From Casuarina equisetifolia (Eukaryota > Streptophyta > Magnoliopsida > Fagales > Casuarinaceae), in the NCBI GenBank assembly GCA_028551475.1, contig CM052358.1, forward strand, positions 28,856,853 to 28,920,852: DNA of 64,000 nucleotides, given 5' to 3'. The notes below the pieces were generated by a model, which saw nothing but the letters and a program-made list of their open reading frames with translations, did not search any database and was not told the origin of the DNA. Shown in pieces: positions 1-11,014 of this stretch. Made by a program: the position numbers and the translations under genes. Within the stretch, counting starts at the first letter, position 1, and each line of letters begins with the position of its first letter.

Positions 1-54
1 GAATAGTTTAGTGAATCTATAATGCAACCTTTGCCAACAAGAAGAAAAATCATA

Positions 55-424
55 TGAACATTTATTTTTTAAGTGCAGGTTTACAAACTACATTTGGAAG
101 GCTTTGCTAGGCATGAATGGATTAACTCGAAGAATTAAACACTGGAGAGTTGAAATATATTAGATGATCAAGACTGTTAAGAGGAAAAGTTTTGCAACAA
201 CTTTGCTTAGTATATCTTTCAAGGCTGTATTGTATTACATTTGGAGAAAAAGAAATAGAAAAAGATTCAGCGATATAAGTCTAGATAATTCAACCATTAT
301 TACTAAAATAAAAAAGGATGTGAGAGGGAAGATTTCATCTACTAAAGGAGTCAAGCTTACAAATTGTAATAAATTTTTACAAGAACTTTGGAATTTGCCA
401 AGTGTAATATTTGAACTTAGATGA
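55..424 (+). mobile_element. LINE 3'-end fragment (zf-RVT and C-terminal tail)
   Basis: Decayed 3' end of an L1-type non-LTR retrotransposon. Near base 58 a HLFFxC-like stretch matches the zf-RVT zinc-binding segment that follows reverse transcriptase in plant LINEs. It continues, after an in-frame stop, into an 86-residue reading (164-424). That reading aligns well with the ORF2 C-terminus of the LINEs at 25273-25536 and 27290-27553: shared pattern MIKxxK, YxIWxxRNRxRF, then a tail with LWNLPS/SWRIPNS. This is seen by direct comparison inside the window. It is more diverged than the other two copies and so belongs to an older insertion or another subfamily. The 5' part lies outside the window. 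No product is expected. Confidence 0.75.
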
Positions 425-1839
425 TGATATTTTGTAATCGAACAATTTTGTAAATTTTTTTACGGGTGATATATAATTTGACCTTTTACAACAAAAAAAA
501 GAACTATAATTTTACAGGAAAACTCTAAATAGATTGTGTGTATGTAATCTTGGGTTGAACTGAAAATTTTGTAAAAGGGAACAACGAGATTTAACAGATG
601 TTGAAATCAGGTTAATTATCTTATATTATTTAAATTGTATTAAAAATTTTAAATGAATTATATTTTCTTCTTTACAAGTTCATTTAAAAAAAATTAAGAC
701 ATCAAAATCAAATCCAATAGGACCACTTTCCACTGAAGTATATAAAATATATTTTTTCATATTGTTTAAATTTTATTTACAAATATTATTTCATTAAAAG
801 TATAAACTTTCTAACAAAATGCTATATAGAATTGAGATGTGAGTTGTTAAGGCTATTCTTTCCTTTGAGCTATGAGATATAGTAAAACCTTCTATAACTT
901 CACTATACTAATGGAAAGTCAATTTGATAGTTTAGTCTTTGTCTAAAATACATGGTAATATACATGGTAATGCAAGCGACAATCTTCACCGAAACGTTCA
1001 ACGTCGTCAAGGCCTCTTGCACGCTTCCCCGAAATCAACTCAGTTTTCCTTCCCAACAAAAGCTCTAGAGGAGAAAAAGAACGAAACCAATTCATTCAAT
1101 TTTCCATTTTCATTTTTTAAGATTTTTCGTTGGATAAGAAAGAATATGAGCCACCATATGTAACAACCAAACAATTAGCAATGATTACACTGAGCACACT
1201 GGATAATATTTTAAAAGTGTAAATGCTAGTTGTCCCTTTAGAGGGACTATTAGTTGTTTAAGTCTTTGTTTTTTTATTTTTTGAAGATACTTCACGAATG
1301 ATAAAGAAAAATTATACATTACGTAATTTGAAATGGAACCAGCTGATCAAAGCAGCGACTTTGGTGATGAATCGTGACTTTAAATGTCGCACATACAGTA
1401 CACTTCATTTCCTACGTGACTACATTCATTTATCATATCCAGATTTATATGGATACGCCTCTGTAATATTTTTAATCTAAACAGCTTGCTGAATCCTCTG
1501 ATCCATCTCTAATTTTTTTTTGCCGACTTTAAATATGAACATTATTGTCCTTGCCATTGGAATCTTTTGATTCAATCATTAAAAGAAATTTAAGAATATA
1601 TTGTTGAAGCTCAAGTGGAACCAAAAACAATATTGAAAGGAGGACAAAGAAATGGAGCTTATTAAGAAAACAAGAACTTTACAAGACCAAAAAGAATACA
1701 AGGCTTACAACTTACCACACCTACACCCACATCACTTTCTCTCCTCTCCTTCTCACTTTTTACTAGAACACCTTTTCTTTTTCCTTAAACTTAATTGGAA
1801 GAAAGCCCCCCTAATTATAGAGAGGTTAACCCCTTTTCT
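425..1839. other. AT-rich spacer, no gene recognised
   Basis: AT-rich intergenic DNA. The short readings at 939-1163 (74 codons) and 1298-1480 have no recognisable domain, no plausible exon borders and biased composition, so I do not call them genes. Confidence 0.6.
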
Positions 1840-2095
1840 AGAAAATTCTACTAGATTCTTCTCACTCTTCTCTTCTAGAATAATCTATTAGGTAAAGATA
1901 TCTTGAATTTTCTAGAATAATCTACTAGCTAGACATATCTTGAGTCTTCTAGAATAATCTATTGACTAGTTAGAAATATCTTGAATATTTTAGATTTATC
2001 TACACGTTTCTATATATATTCTCATTTCTTTGTTAGCATTTATATTTTCTTCATTTATCCCCTTCAATGTTGACCTTCTTCAAGAGTTTTCTACT
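1840..2095 (-). repeat. Probable LTR remnant of the adjacent minus-strand Copia fragment
   Basis: The segment holds three to four imperfect direct repeats, about 40-45 bp apart, each with a TCTAGAATAATCTA-like core followed by an ATCTTGAAT-like tail (about 1871-1990). On the minus strand it directly follows the end of a Copia RNase H reading and a purine tract (complement of ccccttcaatg near 2059), the usual order RNase H, polypurine tract, LTR. The exact LTR ends cannot be fixed. Confidence 0.4.
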
Positions 2096-2425
2096 CACCA
2101 TTCCCAAGCTTTTTCTGTGCTTGCCAAAATTAGATGGATTTAATCCTTTGCTGAGAACTAGCTATTTGTTCTTTTGTCTTGACTAGTTGCAACAATATTT
2201 TTGCATGCAAAACCTTTTTTCTAATGAAATGATAATGTACTTCTAAGTGCTTGGTTCTTGCATGAAAAATGAGATTTTTATTTGGTCATATTGTTGAAAG
2301 ATTATCACAAAACATTTGTATTGGCTCCTCTATTGGTTGCTTCAAGTCTTCTAGCAATTGTATCAACCAAGTACTCCTCTGTTAATTACTCTAAGTCTCT
2401 GTTTTTGGCTATGGATGTTATGTAC
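2096..2425 (-). mobile_element. Copia RNase H fragment
   Basis: Minus-strand reading with the hallmark end of Copia RNase H: a CDN motif, then FHARTKHLE, then HxHFIR, then a decayed VKTKEQIA stretch where most Copia elements have the ADIFTK region. Further upstream an EEY motif stands where STEAEY is usual. Several stops are present. It abuts, near 2425, a plus-strand Copia fragment, so two opposite fragments are joined here. It is non-functional. Confidence 0.7.
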
Positions 2426-3640
2426 GTGTACCTAAACATTTATGCAACAAGTTCAATAAAAAGGCTATTTGGTGTATATTTGTGGGCTATGATGATGAAA
2501 AAAAAAAGATGGAAGTATTGTGACCCAAACACCAATCAATGTTATACATAACAAAATGTGGTGTTTGATAAGACATCTTCTTGGTCGTCATCTAAAAGAA
2601 TAACATTGTCAAATTCCAATAGCCTTGGAAAAACATTGAAGGAAAAGATGAACGATGATGATCATGAAGAATCTTACCAAGAAAGAGACAAAAAATCTCA
2701 TTTAAGCCCATCTTCTAAGAGATCATCAAGCCCATGGAAAAGAGGTGTTCACCAAACAAGAATGCAAGAAGAAGATTGCCTAAGTCAAATGGAGGAACTT
2801 GAAGAGGAACCAAGAAAAGAACCATGAAAGTCCATTAGGGTGAGGCGTCCTAATCCAAGGTACCTTAATGTTGATCTAGCAGCATCGATAAGTGATTTTG
2901 AGCTAATCTCTTATGATGAAGCCTGCAAAAGATGAAAAATGGCATAAAGCAATGCAAAAGGAGACTAAAGCTTTAAAACAATATTAGACTTAGTAGCTTG
3001 TTCCAAAACCCAAAAAGGTAAAGCCCATTTCATGCAAATGGATTTATAAGATCAAGAAATACACAGATGAAATATTAGAAAGACATAAGGCATGATTAGT
3101 GACTCGTGGGTTCTCACAACAATATAGGTTGGACTATAAAGAAACATTTAGTCCAATTATAATGATCACTACGATACAAACACTAATAACTCTAGCTTCT
3201 AGTAAGAAATGGAAGTTATGGTAGATGGACATCAAAAATGCATTTCTACATGGAGAAATGGATCGAAAGATATACATGGAGTAGCCAAAAGGATTCAAAG
3301 GCCAATCAAAGTATGTTTGCAAGTTGAAGAAGCTTTTATATGGCCTAAAGCAGGCACCACGATCATGGTATAGAACAATAACAAAATTTCTTATTCATAG
3401 TGGATATTTAGTCACACCTGTAAACACAAGCCTCTTTGTGATGAAGCATAATGGTAAGATTTCTATTAGTCTTATATATGTTGATGATCTTATCATAATT
3501 TGAAATGATACTAAGGGAAATTAATAAACAAGAGGAAATTTTTCTATTAGATTTCAAATGAAGGAACTAGGAGAGTTAAAGCATTTCTTTGGACTCGAGC
3601 TTGATACTAAGCATTTCTTTGTTTTCATTTTTTAAAGGCC
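2426..3640 (+). mobile_element. Copia integrase C-terminus to reverse transcriptase fragment
   Basis: Broken plus-strand pol segment of a Ty1/Copia element. In order: the post-integrase region (a DPNTNQCYT stretch near 2520, a VVFDKTSSW stretch near 2560), a charged Ser/Lys/Glu linker with a VRRPNPRY motif (about 2840), then reverse transcriptase. RT motifs are DIKNAFLHGEM (about 3228), KLLYGLKQAPRSWY (about 3327) and the catalytic YVDDLII (about 3478). Many stops and at least two frame changes break it. It ends near 3640 in the KELGELKHFFGLE region, where RNase H should follow but does not. Confidence 0.85.
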
Positions 3641-3724
3641 GTACAAAAGACAAGTCAAATTATTAGCTTTGATATTAGAAGACCAAAAGCATGTACCACC
3701 ATTTATTTTTATGTAAATTTTTCT

Positions 3725-4705
3725 TGTTTGAACTATTTTAAGCTGACTATAATATTCGAAAGTGACTTTTATAATCATAGTGAATCTTCAAATGCAGCAC
3801 ATGCAGTATAGTTTAACAATCCCATGGCTATCTTGGCTCACTTAATTAGGGAAAAAAATCAAGAAGTTATCAAAAGCAATTTGACTAGAACAATTAATCA
3901 TTCTATCATCAACAACATGAATTAATTCTTAACTTTGATGAAGTCAACAATTGTATGCAACCAATTTCAATTCCCCATTACAGTTATATGTTGTGCAATT
4001 TCTTTCTCTATAGCCTCTATGCTAATTTACCTATAAAAGCCCCCTTAGAGGGGACCTAAATTAATTTTGACTTGTTACCATTAGATGAGATATTCCATTG
4101 TAATACTTGTGAACAATGGCAACATGGGTTTGCCTATAAGCTTAAGACCAATAGTTGGAATTTGAAATAGACATCCAATGTTTTGTGCTTCAAGAAAGGT
4201 TTCCTCACAATCTTCATTGACACCCCCCTCTTCACTGGAAGAACCAATGCAAAATGCAACTCTTGCTACAAAAGAACATGTGATTTTACATGCTTTTGTA
4301 ATTTCTCCTTGCGTGGTAGATGTGCAATTTTTGCCTTAAAAGTTTGATGTAAGTTTGATGATCATCTCCTTAAACATACTTCTAATATTGAAGATAATTC
4401 TAAAGAATACTATATTCTCATTTGTGAAGGTAAAAGAAATCCAAAAAAATGGTTTAATCATTATGCAAAATGTAATTCTATAGTGCATTACAAATGTGTT
4501 ATGAGAAAGTATTCATATATTGAGTTTGAAAAAACTTTAAAGATGTATATCATCAATATCCTTTTACTTTTGTCTAAAAGATAGAGAATTCTCCTCCTTG
4601 TGATGCTTGTAGTGAAGATTTTGAAAGGATGACATTACATGTATGGCATGTAATATTAATGTTCATCCTTATTTTGATAATTGGGACTGTAGTATTGTTG
4701 TTAGC
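3725..4705 (+). pseudogene. DC1-domain protein pseudogene A (3' half only)
   Basis: Homologous to the second half of the intact DC1 gene at 41927-43720 and to the pseudogene at 8973-11014. The readable pieces are a decayed CDFxxHSE-like module near 3765, the RTINH segment near 3895, an HGFAYKL segment near 4130, TPLFTGRTNAKCNSC near 4235, and a final CNxNVHPYFDN-like end near 4670. Stops and frame changes occur throughout, and the N-terminal DC1 modules are missing. DC1 modules are paired Cys/His zinc fingers related to protein kinase C C1 domains and are abundant in plants. This copy cannot make such a protein. Its downstream flank is also duplicated after copy B, so the copy arose by segmental duplication. 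Confidence 0.85.
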
Positions 4706-5091
4706 TTAAAGGGGATTAATACTTTGTTTCTATTTGTACCATATGCTATGTGAAAAATTGTTGGTTGCTTAGGGAATGATTTGTAACCATTCGTGAAAGA
4801 TATTCTATAAATTCCATTTTAAGTTTGTTCTTATATACTTTTTTGTATTTAGTGTAGATTCTTACTTCATAGATCTCTCAATCTTTATTTGCAAAAGTTA
4901 GATGGGCGTGACAAATCCTTTGATCTCAAGTTTCATTTTTGAGCATTGACTTTTATGATGTGCTTAACTAGAGATTTTGTCCAAGCTTATTTGAACATGA
5001 ATAGGCAAGTTAAAGATTATGTACTTTTACTAAGAAATTTATTATCTAACTCAATAGTTGATTGAAGAGGTATTAGAATCTATTATCTTAG

Positions 5092-5290
5092 AAACATGAT
5101 TTTTAATTATTTTCTTAGTAATGTGAGAATCTTATGGCCATATCTTAATATATATCTTTACTATGCTGGTCAAATTATCAAATTATCATGTGTCACATTA
5201 CATAGGCAATGCATAGACTCAAACCAATGAAACATGATTTTTAATAACTTCCTTAATAATGTGAGGCTCTTATTAGCTACATCTTAACAA
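5092..5290. repeat. Imperfect direct repeat pair, about 137 bp apart
   Basis: GAAACATGATTTTTAAT followed by CTTAGTAATGTGAG / CTTAATAATGTGAG occurs at about 5092 and again at about 5229, in the 3' flank of DC1-A. Confidence 0.6.
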
Positions 5291-5666
5291 CCTTATCATT
5301 TTTATTGAGGTGAAGATAGAAACATCAAGTAAGACTAGCAACTGCAATATTGTGTTCGCCATTAGAAGCCATTAAACGAGGTCAAACGGTTAGTGTTGTC
5401 ATCAAAAGGGTGAAAAGAATTGAATTCAATATTAGAAGCCATTAAATGAGAGAAACAAGGGAGAAAAATTAATCCACAAAATATTTCGTGTTTGAAGCCT
5501 TAATAAGGTGATCTCCCTACTTTTTAAGTAATCCATTTGGGTGTTGTATTGGTATTCGTGGCTTCAAACCTGGAATAGAGGACAAGAATAAATCACAAAC
5601 GTGGGAAAAGAACCGCGTGCTAAAACCTGGACCTTTAGAAACTAAATGATCCAAGAAAAGAAAAGA

Positions 5667-5700
5667 AAAAGAAATATATCTATATATATATATATATATA
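5667..5700. repeat. TA-rich microsatellite
   Basis: A run of about 12 TA dinucleotides preceded by an interrupted TATATC unit. Confidence 0.9.
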
Positions 5701-5845
5701 TTTGATGGAAATCATACCGTTAATTCCCAATTTAATGCTTATGGTAATTACTTAGCTTTTTATTTTTATTTTTACAAATTGACTTTGGGGTGTACATAAT
5801 TTTTGTGTTAAGACGGCATAGTGCAAAATGTATGCCCCCCACGGG

Positions 5846-6504
5846 CAATTACTTAGTTTTTGAATAGCTTTTAGTAATTGTAGTTACAACCTTTTTGTAC
5901 ATCCAGTAAATTAGACTTCTGACAAGAACCAGTATAATAGACAGAAATTTTAAACTCCAGAACAACTTAATCGAGTGTACCAAAAAATTCTTCTACAATG
6001 ACAACAAACGATAATTATATTCTGTTTAGTTTGTATGTTAACTAGAACATTAAAAAATTTTGAAATGTAATGTAAAGATCCAAAATATTCTGAATAAGTT
6101 TATATAGTTGATTCCATTACCAAAATATTATGACGGTGTAAAAGAGATCTTTTTTACTTCATTTTAATTGAATAGGAATTAGGATGTTTAAAGGAAGGAA
6201 AATAATTAATTATCTTCTATTAGGTTACCCGTGCGAGTTAATTAAACCTAAAAAGAAGAAATCCTTAAAAATTACCATGGGCATGTAGAAGAAAGCTTTG
6301 GTGCATCGAGAAGATAAAATATAACAAGCAATGAAAAAAAGTCTTATTACTACTAAAAAACGTGATTTTATCGCCCATACCCAATGCGTGGTTGGAGTAA
6401 TTCGCCCTTTGGGCCATAAGAATCAAATCCTGTTGCAAAGAGCAAATACAGACGCTGAAGCTTGGACTGGACAAGTTATGTGTAGAGGAAATATACGAAT
6501 ATAC
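5846..6504. other. Spacer, no gene recognised
   Basis: AT-rich DNA without a supported coding region. The next downstream exons of NUP214 would be expected here on the minus strand if the exon at 6505-6657 were part of a complete gene; I see none. Confidence 0.45.
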
Positions 6505-6657
6505 ATGATTCATTTGTAATATACGCCGCCGCTTCAGCTTAAGTTTAGAATTTAACTTCTGGTGATTCCAGAGGTCCCAATATCTGTTATCAGAAGCTTG
6601 CTTAACAATGTCTTCCATGTATATTTGCCTCGCAGAAAGTGAAAGACATTTAGACAA
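6505..6657 (-). pseudogene. NUP214: NUP214-like nucleoporin, isolated C-terminal exon
   Basis: Minus-strand open stretch reading ...SARQIYMEDIVKQASDNRYWDLW... then a basic/coiled segment KLKLKRRRILQMN. From memory of plant NUP214 (LNO1) homologues, this matches the coiled-coil exon containing an (A)RKIYMEGIVKQASDxRYWDLW segment. NUP214 is a cytoplasmic-face nuclear pore protein for mRNA export. A plausible acceptor (CAG at 6658-6660) and a GT donor (6503-6504) bracket the segment, as expected of an exon. It has the same strand and correct order relative to the NUP214-like exons at 13929-14945, but more than 7 kb of DC1 and repeat DNA lies between them, and I see neither the linking nor the following exons. 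It is probably a relic. Homology is recalled, not searched. Confidence 0.6.
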
Positions 6658-8099
6658 CTGTTTGTTAAAGAATAATATTGACTAATGCATAAGACTTTCA
6701 GACAAGACAAACATAAAAGATGTAAGGTCATTGCGTGGGATGTGGCCATACAAGAAGAATTCATCTCTATTCTTTTTTAACCCTTGTTGAAAGAAAATCA
6801 AATCAGCCATGAAGGACTATTGCAACTCAAAAAAGTGTCCACCCTGCTGTTGATCTGCTGCCAAAAAGCTGAGCACTCTTTAAGTACATTAACTAAGGCC
6901 AAAATGGAAGTAAACTCAACAAAGCCTGCTACATGATCTGGGAAACCTAGCAAATCAACTGCAAGTCACATAGAAACATAGACATACATGCAGACAGCAA
7001 CATACACAAACACGCCCACACACAGCCTTCATACCTTTTTGAAGGACCTACGGACTATTTCTTAAAACAAATTGCAATGACCGACGAAAGTCTGGCATTG
7101 TATTTATCACCATATAAGTGACTAAACCATATGAGATAGCCAATAGATATAGAACCTCAAGATTCACCACACTCTCAGCAACTGCATCGCCATATCAGAA
7201 AAGTTATAAGAAAAAAGTTATATATCAATTAAAAAGAATATGAAATAGCAAATTATTTTGCACCATTACGATGTTCTGAGTCAAAGAATGAATATCTTCA
7301 TTACATAAATATTTGAAGTAGCTTTTCCTGATGAGTGAATATCGAATGTCTGTAATCTTAATGGATGAAATCCTATCTTTACAGCATAAAATCATCAATA
7401 CTTTACGTAGAAATGCACTCTTAGAGGAAATATATATAACAAAATTTCAGGAGGAATATTCAGAATACATGTATAGAATGACAGAGATCTCCTCTTCATT
7501 CTGGAAATGAGTCAAACGCCCATTGTAAGGATTATACAACTAATGGCACAAAGAACTGACAAAGCTTACTTCTTAAAGCCGGTTTAAATAATGCTCCACT
7601 CTTTCACATTTCTCTCTCCTATACTGGGCAATTCTTGCACATAAGATGCCAAATCAACAGCTAGATATAAATTAGTTTATCATTTGGTGGAGTTTATCCA
7701 GTGATGTGCAAATCAATAAGGATACAACAAGATCTGAGCCTACCAAAAAGAATAGAACAAAGCACGAGGGTTCTTATGAACTGCCTTCTTGTCCACGAAA
7801 GCAAAGCCAGACGAAACTTCCTCTAGCATATCATGTACATACATGTTTGTGCATCCAAGAGAGAGACAGAGACCCAATTCTTTAGGGAGGGCTTAACAGT
7901 CAACCATCACAATGTACCCTAGAACAACTCAAAACAGGCACACCTGAACCACGCTGGGAAGTAGGACAAGTCCAAACGAACCTAGATTAGAAGCTGGATC
8001 CATTGGACTTTACAAATGGATCCAGGAGTTTAAAACAAGCTGAATGGGAGGATTAAAGTAATGAAATCTTATTGCCACTTGATTGCAGGTGAATTTGCT
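6658..8099 (-). other. Spacer with possible unidentified minus-strand exon pieces
   Basis: No complete gene recognised. Two minus-strand stretches have exon-like borders. One is about 7030-7190, with a hydrophobic segment around LEVLYLLAISYGLVTYMV and a GTATG donor-like end. The other is about 7760-7815, a basic then hydrophobic segment with an AG before it and a GTAGG after it. They do not resemble the missing NUP214 exons, and the product is unknown. They may be chance readings. Confidence 0.2.
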
Positions 8100-8972
8100 T
8101 GTTCAGAACTACCAAATTCGTTATGCCTCAATTACGAATAATGGTAGAAATTTAGGGTTTAGAAGTGTGGACAACTAATTGGCTACAGCAAAGATGGCAG
8201 GAGTTTCGCACTTGCAGTGGATATTACTCTCCTTTTAGTTTTAACTACTTTGCATGTGCTATCACTATAAACCCAAAATCTAGGGGTTTGGCATGGACAT
8301 ATTTAAGATAAGATACACTTATTAGCTATTTAAAACATATGTATGATAATTAATCTATATATTTACTCTACTTTTATGTAGCATAAGGATTAATTTAGTT
8401 TTAGTAATTTTTACTCAAAATGCATGTTAGTTATTCGTGTAAATCAATTAGACTTAAGAGGGGGGAAATATTAAAGGATACCGTGGGCAAGTAGCACTGG
8501 TTTCTTTTAGACTGACGCCTGGAGAAGGGAAAATATTACCTAAGCAAAGAAAGATGAAGAAATAGAAACAGAAAAGACAGAAAATAACGCGTGTTGCGTC
8601 TTGTGGAAAAGAGAGAAAAAAAAAAACAGAAAATATTCCACGGACCTCACTTGGCCTCGAAATGTAAAATATTTAAATAAGTTGGGGGGAAAACAATCCA
8701 CGGGCTCGATTTCAGCCTCGAAAAGGGTAAAATATTAAAAAAAGCAGTGGCAAAATTAGAAGAATATATAAAATAATCTGCGGCCTCCATGCTGGAAAGA
8801 TTCCCGACTTGAAAGGGTAAAATCAACTTCGTACTTGTTGAAGAGGATGCACCTCTTTGATCGGTTGGTCCAATCAGTGTTATCTTCTCGTTACCTGAAG
8901 CCACGATCCGTTGGTTCTTTGGGGCGGAACAAAAGGAAATTCTGAACATCGAGAATCACCTAACGAAACAAG
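8100..8972 (+). other. 5' flank of DC1 pseudogene B
   Basis: Non-coding leader/promoter-side DNA. The last ~80 bp before the start resembles the leader of the intact DC1 gene (CCTGAAxCCAC... then GAGAATxACxxA and CGAAACAAGATG in both, at 8894-8975 and 41855-41929). Upstream GCCTCGAAA...GGTAAAATATTAA blocks (about 8652 and 8717) resemble 35622-35640, which lies upstream of the intact gene beyond the Copia insertion. The minus-strand reading at 8647-8949 is treated as chance. Confidence 0.5.
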
Positions 8973-11014
8973 ATGAACACAGTCCAAATCGACCCGCACT
9001 ACTATCATGAAGTGAAGCCTATAGAAGATCTGAAGATTGAAGGAAAGGAGGAATTTCTTTGCTCGATATGTGGGGAACTGTTGTAGGGTCCCGGCTTCAA
9101 ATGCCCCGAGTGTCCCTTCTTCTGCGTTAAATCATGCGGGCTTCTGAAATGCAATATAAAACATCCCTTACACCCAGACCATTCTCTTCAACTCACTTTG
9201 CCACACCGTTATGCTTATTGTGATTCTTGCGGTAAATGATGCCGAAGGTGCTCCTTTTACTCCTGCCTTGAATGCGATTTCAAGCTTGACACCAAATGCG
9301 CCTTTGGTTGGTGAGTGAAAAAGGATACTTGTAATCCCCACGCTTTCGTTCCATTGGTGGATCAGATTCAATCCACTTGCAGCTTCTGTGGCGAGGAAGG
9401 CAAGGGCAATGCATGCTTTTGTAGCTCATGTCGACTCACGATTCACTCAAAATGTGCTCCGTTCTTGCTTACTGTCAAGATCTTAAATCACCCTCACTCC
9501 CTCAAGTTAAGATATTCTGCTCATGAAGTAGAAGAGCAGGAAGAGGAAAAAGAGCATGACGAGCAAGAAGAGAAGCGGGAAGTAGAAAGGCAAAAAGTAG
9601 AGGAAAAGGAGGAGCAAGAAATAGAGGAACAAAGGAGCAGGGCGACATGGAATGTAAACTCTGCTTTGGTAAGTTCAATAAAAAGTATGCATCTTATTAT
9701 TGCCGAGAAAGTAAGTATGCTGCCCACTTGAGATGCACAAGCAAATGTGAAGTGATGGAGCATGGGAATGATGTATTTGGGTCGGTGCGCTTGGAATCCC
9801 AAAGCTACTTGGCTTGCATGATCAAGGACAAAAATCGAGCAGTTATCAAAAGCAGTTTGATTAGAACAATTAATCATTTTAGTCATCAACAACATGAGTT
9901 GATTCTCAACTTTGATGAGATCACAGATAATAAGATTTGTTCGGATATGAGTGGAGAAGAGGCAGCCATGACAATATGGCTGCCATGCTCGCTTACCTGA
10001 GAGCAGCCACGTGCAGTCCCTTCCCGCAAAGAATGCGGCTCACGGCATGATGGATGGGACAGCGACGTGCGAGGCGTTTTCCTTGGCTTATAAAAGAATG
10101 TATAAAAAGTTACATTTTCTTCAACATGGGAATCATTTTCCCGTTTGTAACCTAGATTGTATTAGGGTTTTCAATGTTATCAATGAAGAAGCAAGCTTTT
10201 CTATTTTGACAAGATTTGTGATGGTTGTATGCAACCAATTTCTGTTTCCTTTTATAGCTGTGAGCTGTGCAATTTCTTTCTTCATAGCCTAAGTGCTCAT
10301 CTACCTACAAAAGCCACCTTCGGAGGGAGCTCAGTTAGTTTTAACTTGTTGCCGTTGAATGAGGTATTCCGATGTGATGTTTGTGTACGATGGCGACATG
10401 GGTTTGCCTACAAGTTTGAGTCCAATCGTAAGGATCATGAAGTAGACATCCAAGGTTTTATAACCCACGAAAAGATTCTTCACGATCTTCACCAACACCC
10501 CCTCTTCTTTAGAAGAACTAATGCTGACTGCAATTCTTGCTGGAAAAGAATGGGAGGTAACTTTTTATCTGCTTGTAATGTCTCCTTGTGTCGTGGATGT
10601 GCAATCTTTCCCTCAGAAGTTCAATGCAAGTTCATTCATTATCCTCTTAAACTGACTTCTAATATTAAAGATGGTTTTAGAAAATATTATTGTCTCATTT
10701 GTAAAAAAGAAAGAGATCCAAAATATTAATTTTATTATTGTGTAAAATGTGATTTTACTGCACATCATAAATGTCTTGTGGGAGAGTATTTATATATAAA
10801 GTTTGGAAAAACTTAGAGAGATGAATACCATCAATATTGTCTTACTTTTGTCCAAAACATAGAGAACTCTCTTACTTGTGATGCTTGTAGTAAAGATTTT
10901 GAAGGGATGATCCTACATTGGAAGGAATATATTATCAATGTTCATCCTTATTTTGATAATAGATATTGTTGTTATCATTTGGGAAAATTCAATAGTCTCT
11001 TGAGTAAGGATTAG
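8973..11014 (+). pseudogene. DC1-domain Cys/His-rich protein pseudogene B
   Basis: Nearly full-length paralogue of the intact DC1 gene at 41927. It begins with ATG at 8973 in the same leader context and ends with a TAG at 11012-11014. The modules follow the same order as in the intact copy, including the acidic Glu/Lys-rich linker (about 9520-9640). Breaks visible by comparison: TAG at 9084, TGA at 9237 (a Cys codon in the paralogue), TGA at 9312 (CGA in the paralogue), a 1-base loss near 9637 in an A run, a 270-bp insertion at 9941-10210, TAA at 10727 and TAG at 10814. Several Cys ligands are also changed. Three of the stops precede the second half, so only short peptides could be made. It is a pseudogene, not a sequencing artefact, because the lesions are varied and numerous. 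Confidence 0.92.
9932..10219. mobile_element. 270-bp insertion with perfect 9-bp target duplication
   Basis: AAGATTTGT occurs at 9932-9940 and again at 10211-10219, flanking 270 bp that are absent from the same place in the intact paralogue (about 42907-42915, where the sequence runs straight on) and in pseudogene A. The insert is richer in GC than its host. It has a TATAAAAG box near 10088 and an AGGGTTTTCAATG tract near 10161, features reminiscent of an LTR or other promoter-bearing element. I see no terminal inverted repeats and no poly(A). A 9-bp duplication is typical of Mutator-like elements, but the class is not established. Confidence 0.75.

Larger units (their letters stand above)
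4706..5845. repeat. Duplicated 3' flank of DC1 pseudogene A
   Basis: Non-coding DNA shared with the region downstream of DC1-B (11015-12170). Matching blocks: GAGCATTGACTTTTATGATG (about 4937 and 11288), CATTAGAAGCCAT (about 5361 and 11451), CACAAAATATTTCGTG (about 5475 and 11559), and CAATTTAATGCTTATGGTAA-like (about 5728 and 12088). It also shares CTTCATAGATCTCTCAATCT with 43949, after the intact DC1 gene. The duplicated unit therefore includes about 1.1 kb of 3' sequence. Confidence 0.75.

Noticed and set aside
939..1163. Small 74-aa gene
   Set aside because: No domain or homologous copy in the window; composition is not distinctive.
9932..10219. DC1-B insertion as an intron
   Set aside because: It has a perfect flanking 9-bp duplication, no GT...AG borders at the duplication edges, and is absent in a single-exon paralogue.
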